DNA of 64,000 bases from Bacteroidaceae bacterium. GTDB lineage: Bacteria > Bacteroidota > Bacteroidia > Bacteroidales > Bacteroidaceae. The position numbers were made by a program, and so were the translations under genes. The notes under the pieces were generated by a model. The model was not told the DNA's origin. It did no database searches and worked only from the letters and a program-made list of their open reading frames with translations. Shown here piece after piece: positions 63,942 to 64,000 of this stretch; the stretch's first letter is position 1; every line of letters starts with the position of its first letter. The stretch covers positions 39,402 through 103,401 of the forward strand of contig JAGBFX010000033.1 in NCBI GenBank assembly GCA_017936265.1, in the 5' to 3' direction.

Positions 63942-64000
63942 CAAATACTGCAATAAAAAAACTACTTCCCTAATCGTACCAATCCGGACTGAAGAAACAA

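Overview
The window is chromosomal DNA from a member of the Bacteroidota, most likely order Bacteroidales. The evidence is the many promoters of the form TTG-N19/20-TAnnTTTG (the Bacteroides -33/-7 consensus), the near absence of Shine-Dalgarno sequences, a UpxY-type antiterminator heading a capsule locus, DUF4254 next to a family 9 glycosyltransferase, paired methylmalonyl-CoA mutase subunits and a class II (B12-dependent) ribonucleotide reductase. The genus cannot be fixed from the sequence alone.

Left part, about 1-34,150: core genes in short operons. From left to right: the 5' part of ilvE and the mnmA-xseA-xseB operon (minus); a MATE exporter, a cytidylate-kinase-like protein and a YfcE-like phosphoesterase (plus); a secreted endonuclease I; topB; mutA-mutB; a predicted lipopolysaccharide kinase; an OmpA/TPR/PD40 lipoprotein (minus); a DivIC-like division protein with a small membrane protein; a LysM glucosaminidase (minus); cdd, a low-molecular-weight tyrosine phosphatase and ruvC; dnaX; dnaA; nrdJ; folB; acpP-fabF-rnc and pdxB (minus); and a DUF4254-GT9-methyltransferase cluster. 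Several units end in clear hairpin terminators, two of them between convergent genes.

Right part, about 34,200 to the edge: one long plus-strand surface-polysaccharide (capsule/EPS) locus. A promoter and a leader of about 240 nt precede upxY. Then come the export and control genes (Wza lipoprotein, Wzc-like tyrosine autokinase, CpsB-like PHP phosphatase), a Wzx flippase, an Fe-S FrhB-like protein paired with a polysaccharide pyruvyl transferase, seven or eight glycosyltransferases (GT2, GT8, GT4), a beta-propeller protein, a HAD-type protein, a candidate Wzy polymerase, six acyltransferase-3 membrane proteins, an unusual two-domain protein with a kinase-type P-loop, and an APH-like kinase. 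Genes are packed with ATGA stop/start overlaps. Base composition is mosaic: AT-rich genes (acyltransferases, Wzy, some GTs) alternate with genes of core-like composition, which suggests modular exchange. No initiating sugar-phosphate transferase is visible, so the locus probably continues past the right edge.

The most unusual signal is a family of REP-like palindromic repeats, normally expected between genes, that sits in frame inside coding sequences. About 110 codons of them interrupt the CpsB-like phosphatase, including two 65-bp copies exactly 144 bp apart. A shorter piece lies in the HAD protein gene, one forms the last codons of the Wzy candidate, and a free cluster lies at the right edge. 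A different short repeat appears to lengthen a loop of MnmA.
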